From: Eubacteriales bacterium
GTDB taxonomy: Bacteria; Bacillota; Clostridia; Lachnospirales; Lachnospiraceae
Direction of reading: 5' to 3'
DNA length: 64,000 nt
Assembly (NCBI GenBank): GCA_030536555.1
Contig: JAUNPU010000006.1
Location: forward strand, 62,001-126,000
A program made the translations under genes and the position numbers. The first letter of the stretch is position 1; every line of letters begins with the position of its first letter. Positions 59,779 through 64,000 of this stretch are shown here, in pieces. Under the pieces are notes generated by a model that saw only the letters and a list, made by a program, of their open reading frames with translations, ran no database searches and had not been told where the DNA came from.

Positions 59779-59835
59779 CTCATACTCCTTCTTTCGTTTG
59801 TCAGTCGCTGTAACACATTTTCATTTCCCGCAAAT

Positions 59836-59864
59836 CAGAAAACACGTCACCGGCGCGTTTCCCG
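59836..59864 (-). ncRNA. 29-nt hairpin in the metN leader, shared with queK
   Basis: On the minus strand the 13-base arms pair at 12 positions (some G-U) around a GGT loop. Compared with the copy at 53963-53991, several paired positions change together. The shared block extends through ATGCATATC to the terminator T run. Confidence 0.65.
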
Positions 59865-59879
59865 ATATGCATGGCAATT

Positions 59880-59915
59880 AAAAAAAGAGACCTCAGCCTG
59901 CATAGACTGCGATCT
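59880..59915 (-). terminator. attenuator terminator in the metN leader
   Basis: On the minus strand GAGATC and CAGTC pair with GGCTG and GGTCTC (11 pairs, one internal G/A mismatch), 6-nt loop TATGCA, then TTTTTT. It lies between the leader peptide gene and metN, so it must be bypassed for metNIQ expression. Confidence 0.85.
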
Positions 59916-60052
59916 CCCAACTGGTTGCCCGATTCCGGTTCCCTTATCCGATTCACTCTTCATCCATGCAAACTATATCTGACTTTTCAAGCATACGAAC
60001 ATACGGCACATGTACATCATGCCGTTCATCATAGCCATATTCATCTGCATAG
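59897..60052 (-). promoter_or_regulatory. competing pairing segments of the predicted metN attenuator
   Basis: Minus-strand octamer CTATGCAG occurs in the leader gene (segment A, 60045-60052) and again in the upper terminator stem and loop (segment C, 59897-59904). Segment B, TTTGCATGG (59964-59972), directly follows the leader stop codon and can form nine continuous pairs with either A or C (three G-U with C). A ribosome at the stop codon would cover B and let the terminator form; a ribosome stalled on the Met codons would free B to pair with C and prevent termination. Confidence 0.6.
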
Positions 60053-60068
60053 TGGTCTGCTGAGTCAT
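59973..60068 (-). CDS. Met-rich leader peptide of the metNIQ operon
   Basis: A 31-codon gene: MTQQTTMQMNMAMMNGMM begins it, then YMCRMFVCLKSQI and a TAG. Ten of 31 residues are methionine, nine of them in a 17-residue stretch. GAGGA lies 7 nt before the ATG at 60068. An in-frame ATG at 60098 would add ten residues with two more Met but has no ribosome site. The position after a consensus promoter and before a terminator is that of an attenuator leader peptide sensing charged methionyl-tRNA. The role is inferred. Confidence 0.75.
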   Translation of the reverse strand: MTQQTTMQMNMAMMNGMMYMCRMFVCLKSQI

Positions 60069-60106
60069 ATCGGTGTCCTCGTCTTCTATCATTATCATTG
60101 AAACGA

Positions 60107-60148
60107 AAATGCTCTATGGGTGTTATCTTACGTCACCATAGAGCATTT
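60107..60148 (-). terminator. hairpin after the EAL/GGDEF gene
   Basis: AAATGCTCTATGG (60107-60119) and CCATAGAGCATTT (60136-60148) form a 13-bp stem; on the minus strand TTTTCGTTTC follows. It ends the large signalling gene and overlaps the metN promoter. Confidence 0.75.
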
Positions 60149-60153
60149 GTCAA
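60125..60153 (-). promoter_or_regulatory. metNIQ operon promoter
   Basis: On the minus strand TTGACA (60148-60153), 17-bp spacer, TAAGAT (60125-60130). The predicted start near 60118 gives a leader of about 340 nt. Confidence 0.75.
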
Positions 60154-60170
60154 GACAATATGTAAGTTTT

Positions 60171-63100
60171 CTACGAATTCTCCGGCTCTTCCTCCCGAAT
60201 CACCGCCAGAACCCGGCTGAGCTTCTTCTGCCGGAAGTAGCGGTATACACCTGCATGATACCACCGGAACTGCCCGGTTCCAAAATAATCTGCCCGGTAT
60301 CGAAGCTCCGTGGTTACGTCTGTGCCATGAAGAATCTGATCCACAATAAACCTCCGGTCTTCCGGATGGATCATGGGATTCGTCTGCAGCGTCTCCGCAT
60401 ATTGAAGAGCTGCCCGCTCTCTCATCCGGTCTCCGTCCGCCATGGTAAACAGCGCATAGTCGTTGAAGGGATCGTAGTCCATAACCAGTGCGCACCCGCT
60501 GCGAAGGAGGACATTGCACTTCTCCACCGTCCAGTAGGTACTGCCCTGCTCCTTCTCCTGTCCGACTGTGATCTCCTTGTCGCCCACCATACTGTCAGCC
60601 ATCAGCTTCTCGAACTCCTCCACCGGCATGGGTCTGCCGTACAGATAGCCCTGCACAATGCGGCAGTCGATGGACTTTAAGAAGTTGGCTTCCCGCTCGG
60701 TCTCCACGCCCTCGGCGATCACCGGCATGCCCAGAGAATGAGCCAGCCTTACCACCGATTCCACAATGCTGCCGCCCTTGTCCATGTGGGTCTCCCCGCC
60801 AAAGAACTTCATATCCAGCTTCAGCACATCCACCGGAACATCCTTCAGCATGTTGAGGGAAGAATATTCGCTTCCAAAATCATCCATCTCGATGGTAAAT
60901 CCCATCTCCTGCAGCTCTTCCACCACAGAGATCATCTCCTGCTGCCGCTCCGCGTAAGCCGATTCCGTAATCTCCAGATGGAGATACCGAAACGGAATAT
61001 CATACTGCTCCAGACAACGCTTCAGCCCCGGAATCAGATCCGGATTCTGAATATCATACTTGGACAGATTGACGGATATGGGAATCAGCGTTCCCTGCTT
61101 CTTCCACTTTGCAAGCAGCTCGCAGACCCGATCGCAGATGTAGGAATCCAGCTTGTCGATGAACCGGTTGCTCTCAAAGACCGGGATAAATTCCGCAGGC
61201 GATATCATGCCACGCACCGGATGCTTCCAGCGTACCAGCGCCTCTGCGCCCACCAGCAGATTGCCCACATGGTCGTACTGAGGCTGCAGATAGATCTGGA
61301 ACTGCCCTTCCCGCAGCGCCGTCTCCATCTCATTGGTGATTCTCTGATTTTTCAAAAGCACATCCAGATAGGCATCCTTGTAAATGCGGACGTGGGTGCT
61401 GCTTGCGTCCTCCTGGTTCTGCATGGCAATCTGTGCATACTCCAGAAGCTGTCCCACATTTCGCTCATGCTGCCTGTTGATATAGATACCGATCTTGAAC
61501 TGAATCCGGATCCGCGCTCCCCTGCACTCCAAGAATTCCACATCCGGAATATGAACCTTCCGAAGCTCCTCCTCGTCAACGGGATAGCAGATCAGGAACT
61601 GGTCCGAATAGAGCTTGCCGTACACGCCCTCCTTACCGATGCTCTCCCGCAGCTTATCCGCAATATGTAACAGGACCATATCTCCACGTTCTCTGCCGAA
61701 CATCTCATTGATCAGCTTGAACTTCTCCACATTGATCCAGAACAGGGAGTAGACCTTCCTGGGATGCTGCTCCATCAGATCATTTGCCTTCTCCACAAAG
61801 TAATCCCGGTTGTAAAGCCCCGTCAGTCCGTCGAAGCTTGCCTGACGGAACATCTTCTCCTGATACAGACGGTCCGCCTTCATCCGCTCCTCTGCCAGGC
61901 GGATCCGTTCCCGTTCCTCCTGCTCCGTCCGTCTGCGTCTGACTCTGAAAAAGAAGCTGACGATTCCCACCAGCATCGCCATCAGGATCACCAGAAGCAC
62001 ATCCATCTTCTCATAGATCCATTCCCTCGGGTTCATCACGTAGGAACTGGCTGCCGTATTGTCCACCACCAGCTGCCGCACGTCCCGTCCGTCAAATGAC
62101 GCGATTCCCTTGTTCAGAATTGAGATCAGTTCCGGATCCGAGTCACTGCCCACAGCCATGGTGATGTCTTCCAGAATGCTCTCCGTGTTGAAGATACTGA
62201 GCTTCTTGTAGTAGGGACTCTGCAGCAGATATGCGCCTGTGATCTCATTGACCAGGGTCATGTCTGCCTCTCTCTTACGCACCATCTCCAGCCCCTCCTG
62301 ATGGGAGCGGCACGTGACGATCCGCACCTCCGGGAACATGTCCCTGATGCGGCTCTCCATTCCGTACATATCCTCCGGTATGGCAAGCACGAACTCCTGC
62401 TCCAGCGCCAGAGTCTCACCGGACCGGGTCACTGCCACCATCCTGCCTTCCACGATGGTGTCCAGAATCTCTATCTCATCCATGTAGGTAATCAGGCTGT
62501 TGACCAGAAACGGCGCCATGATCACATTGGGATGCTCCTTCAGATAGTCCCAGGGAACGACCCCCTCCGGCATCCTGGTATACACAAAGTCCAGCCCGGT
62601 CTTGTCAGAAAGCCGTTCCAGCGCATCCACTATGATTCCCCCATACTGCTTTGTGGAATCGCGGTACTCACAGATCAGCGGAAAGTCCGCTACCAGTGCC
62701 ACCTTCACCTGCTTATGCTGCTGAATATACTCCTTCTCCTCCCGGGTGTATGCGTTCTGTACGGGAGCCGTAAAATACTTCTGGTGAAGTCTGCTCTCAT
62801 AGTAATGATCCCGGCTGCGGATCCTGCGAATCGCCGAATCCAGCTCCGGATTCAGATCACTGCGTTTTTTGCTGGTAGCATAGTAAAGCGGTGTATATCC
62901 GAATCTGCCGATGATCTTATAGTCTCCCAGATTGCGGATGTCGCTCAGATTGACACAGTCAATCTCGTTCCGTCTCAGCGCCTCCGCCAGTTCACCTTCC
63001 GTGTCATAATGTAAAAACTCATACCGGAAGTGATTCTGCTCGCTGTAGCTTTCCAGCTTCCTCGACAGAGTAGACCCGGTCAGCGTGCCGATCCGTATGC

Positions 63101-63524
63101 CGTCAAAGGCTTCAAAATCCTCATAACCGTAGTCTTTGGAGTCGTGCTCCACCAGCAGGCAGTTCCCCGCATAGATGGATGGAACCGAAGGAAAGCTCAT
63201 GGTCTTAAGCCGGTCCTCCGTCCGCTCCACCCCGCCCAGAAGATCGATCTCCCCGCTTTCCAGCCTGGAAATGCATTCCTGCCAGGTCCCCTCCACATAT
63301 TCATACTCCCAGCCGGTTTCCTTCGCGATCTCCGTCAAATACTCATAATCGTAGCCGTCATGATACCGCTCCTGTGCAACGGTGTGATATCCCTCTTCGG
63401 TGTAATAGCCTACCCGCACCTTCTTTCCCGGCGCTCCATAAGCTGTAAAACAAGTCATTCCCACACACAGCACGATCAGGAACATCAAACGAATCCCACT
63501 TTTTCCCCATACATATTTCTTCAT
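60171..63524 (-). CDS. membrane receptor with two solute-binding domains, degenerate GGDEF and EAL phosphodiesterase
   Basis: An 1117-residue signalling protein. Order: signal peptide (1-31), two SBP_bac_3-like periplasmic-type domains (about 35-255 and 272-480), a membrane helix (508-527), a short coiled coil, GGDEF (565-725), EAL (735-980), and a PAS-like C-terminal domain (1000-1117). The GGDEF site reads YSDQF (639-643), so cyclase activity is not expected. The EAL domain keeps E761-A-L, EITES (851-855), DDFG (881-884) and EGVETE, so it should hydrolyse c-di-GMP. Ligands are probably amino acids or similar. Its promoter is at 63561-63588. Confidence 0.9.
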   Translation of the reverse strand: MKKYVWGKSGIRLMFLIVLCVGMTCFTAYGAPGKKVRVGYYTEEGYHTVAQERYHDGYDYEYLTEIAKETGWEYEYVEGTWQECISRLESGEIDLLGGVERTEDRLKTMSFPSVPSIYAGNCLLVEHDSKDYGYEDFEAFDGIRIGTLTGSTLSRKLESYSEQNHFRYEFLHYDTEGELAEALRRNEIDCVNLSDIRNLGDYKIIGRFGYTPLYYATSKKRSDLNPELDSAIRRIRSRDHYYESRLHQKYFTAPVQNAYTREEKEYIQQHKQVKVALVADFPLICEYRDSTKQYGGIIVDALERLSDKTGLDFVYTRMPEGVVPWDYLKEHPNVIMAPFLVNSLITYMDEIEILDTIVEGRMVAVTRSGETLALEQEFVLAIPEDMYGMESRIRDMFPEVRIVTCRSHQEGLEMVRKREADMTLVNEITGAYLLQSPYYKKLSIFNTESILEDITMAVGSDSDPELISILNKGIASFDGRDVRQLVVDNTAASSYVMNPREWIYEKMDVLLVILMAMLVGIVSFFFRVRRRRTEQEERERIRLAEERMKADRLYQEKMFRQASFDGLTGLYNRDYFVEKANDLMEQHPRKVYSLFWINVEKFKLINEMFGRERGDMVLLHIADKLRESIGKEGVYGKLYSDQFLICYPVDEEELRKVHIPDVEFLECRGARIRIQFKIGIYINRQHERNVGQLLEYAQIAMQNQEDASSTHVRIYKDAYLDVLLKNQRITNEMETALREGQFQIYLQPQYDHVGNLLVGAEALVRWKHPVRGMISPAEFIPVFESNRFIDKLDSYICDRVCELLAKWKKQGTLIPISVNLSKYDIQNPDLIPGLKRCLEQYDIPFRYLHLEITESAYAERQQEMISVVEELQEMGFTIEMDDFGSEYSSLNMLKDVPVDVLKLDMKFFGGETHMDKGGSIVESVVRLAHSLGMPVIAEGVETEREANFLKSIDCRIVQGYLYGRPMPVEEFEKLMADSMVGDKEITVGQEKEQGSTYWTVEKCNVLLRSGCALVMDYDPFNDYALFTMADGDRMRERAALQYAETLQTNPMIHPEDRRFIVDQILHGTDVTTELRYRADYFGTGQFRWYHAGVYRYFRQKKLSRVLAVIREEEPENS

Positions 63525-63560
63525 TTGTGCTTCCTCATCTTACCATTATTCTTTGCTTCT

Positions 63561-63588
63561 ATTATACTATGATATCTGTTTTTTTCAA
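63561..63588 (-). promoter_or_regulatory. promoter of the EAL/GGDEF gene
   Basis: On the minus strand TTGAAA (63583-63588), 16-bp spacer, TATAAT (63561-63566). Confidence 0.7.
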
Positions 63589-63616
63589 TCATTCGTCTGC
63601 CCGTTTTTACCCCCCC

Positions 63617-63658
63617 CCGTTAAGATTTTGTTAAGATTTCTTAACAACATCTTAACGG
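63617..63658. promoter_or_regulatory. 19-bp inverted repeat at the spoIVB stop
   Basis: Arms 63617-63635 and 63640-63658 pair with one mismatch around ATTT and cover the spoIVB stop codon. The minus strand then has a run of nine G, not T, so it is at best an unusual terminator. Within it TTAACA and TTAACG are 5 bp apart, which resembles a PhoP-type box ahead of the signalling gene's promoter. Confidence 0.45.
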
Positions 63659-64000
63659 CGTATCATATCCTCTGCAAAGATTCCGTACCCCCTGGCAGAA
63701 TCCTGAACAAAGACGTGGGTCACCGCCCCCACAAGCTTCCCGTCCTGCAGGATCGGACTGCCGGACATACCCTGGACGATGCCCCCGGTCAGCCGCAGAA
63801 GGTCCTCATCCACCACCCGGATCACCAGGCTCTTATTTTCCTGCACCGGATTTAAGTCCGCCTTCAGGATCTCGATCTCATAGTCCTGCACCTGCCCGGA
63901 CACGTTGCTTCGAATCCACGCCTGCCCTCTGTGTACATCCTGCTTATAGCCCACCTCCACCGGCTCTCCCGGAAGCTTCTTTCTCATCGTCTCATTGATC
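63652..64000 (-). CDS. spoIVB: SpoIVB-type serine peptidase (S55), cut by window edge
   Basis: The last 115 codons of a gene that begins beyond the right edge. The sequence GGIVQGMSGSPILQDGKLVGAVTHVFVQD contains the catalytic Ser in the MSGSP motif of S55 peptidases, followed by ARGYGIFAEDM, the SpoIVB C-terminus. In sporulation SpoIVB is exported into the space between forespore and mother cell and triggers pro-sigma-K processing. An internal ATG at 63987 is not the start. A long inverted repeat covers the stop. Confidence 0.9.
   Translation of the reverse strand, partial: INETMRKKLPGEPVEVGYKQDVHRGQAWIRSNVSGQVQDYEIEILKADLNPVQENKSLVIRVVDEDLLRLTGGIVQGMSGSPILQDGKLVGAVTHVFVQDSARGYGIFAEDMIRR

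Noticed and set aside
59778..60153. S-box (SAM-I) or Met T-box in the metN leader
   Set aside because: A short match to the GGCAACC part of an S-box exists near 59925, but the other conserved blocks are missing, and no T-box core is seen.

Overview
The window reads as a chromosomal segment of a spore-forming Clostridia, most likely Lachnospiraceae. The support is a germination protease (gpr), spoIVB and ylmC/ymxH, single-chain glycyl-tRNA synthetase, a two-subunit class 1B dihydroorotate dehydrogenase (pyrK/pyrD), frequent TTG/GTG starts with strong GGAGG sites, and a GC-rich coding background. No rRNA, tRNA, CRISPR array, integrase or transposase was found. Most genes lie on the minus strand.

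Layout. 0-22 kb holds housekeeping genes: a cut ferredoxin with a palindromic operator, glyQS, recO-era, an M16C peptidase, the tRNA wobble-modification pair trhP-like/trmR, rnjA, fur, DUF1292, yqgF, ireB, mtaB, an HPr-like gene, thiI with its cysteine desulfurase, rsmE-prmA, a TSUP permease and gpr. 22-28 kb holds rpsT, then an uncharacterised operon (two DUF3100-type membrane proteins, an amidohydrolase and a TSUP permease) divergent from a Crp/Fnr regulator. 28.5-33.8 kb looks like an inserted block: hcp, its ferredoxin partner, a Crp/Fnr regulator and an AT-rich AbiEi/AbiEii type IV toxin-antitoxin pair. 33.8-45.6 kb holds an M29 peptidase, VanZ, the pyrF-K-D-E operon, lrgAB, an acetyltransferase, a small alarmone synthetase, an Mrp ATPase and folT behind a tetrahydrofolate riboswitch. 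45.7-55.2 kb holds a DUF2812 gene with an unusual repeat upstream ORF, a MATE pump, bioY under BirA sites, a queuosine-salvage operon (queK, qrtT, queL) behind a preQ1-I riboswitch, and pdxK. 55-64 kb holds a structured RNA resembling HEARO/omega RNA, small membrane genes, the methionine ABC operon metN-I-Q, a large EAL/GGDEF receptor and a cut spoIVB.

Main result. The metNIQ operon has no recognisable S-box or T-box. Its leader instead contains a promoter, a 31-residue peptide gene with 10 methionine codons, a segment B directly after the stop codon, and a terminator. B can pair either with an octamer in the peptide gene or with the identical octamer in the terminator. This is the layout of a translation-coupled attenuator that would sense methionyl-tRNA, unexpected in a Firmicute. 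A 29-nt hairpin that covaries between the metN and queK leaders follows the terminator in both. Other points of note are the frameshifted, repeat-expanded queK, an 11-residue-repeat upstream ORF overlapping the DUF2812 start, and matched elements in the divergent DUF3100/Crp promoters. Vitamin and cofactor salvage (folate, biotin, queuine, pyridoxal) is a theme of the 45-55 kb part, with visible RNA or operator control at most of these genes.
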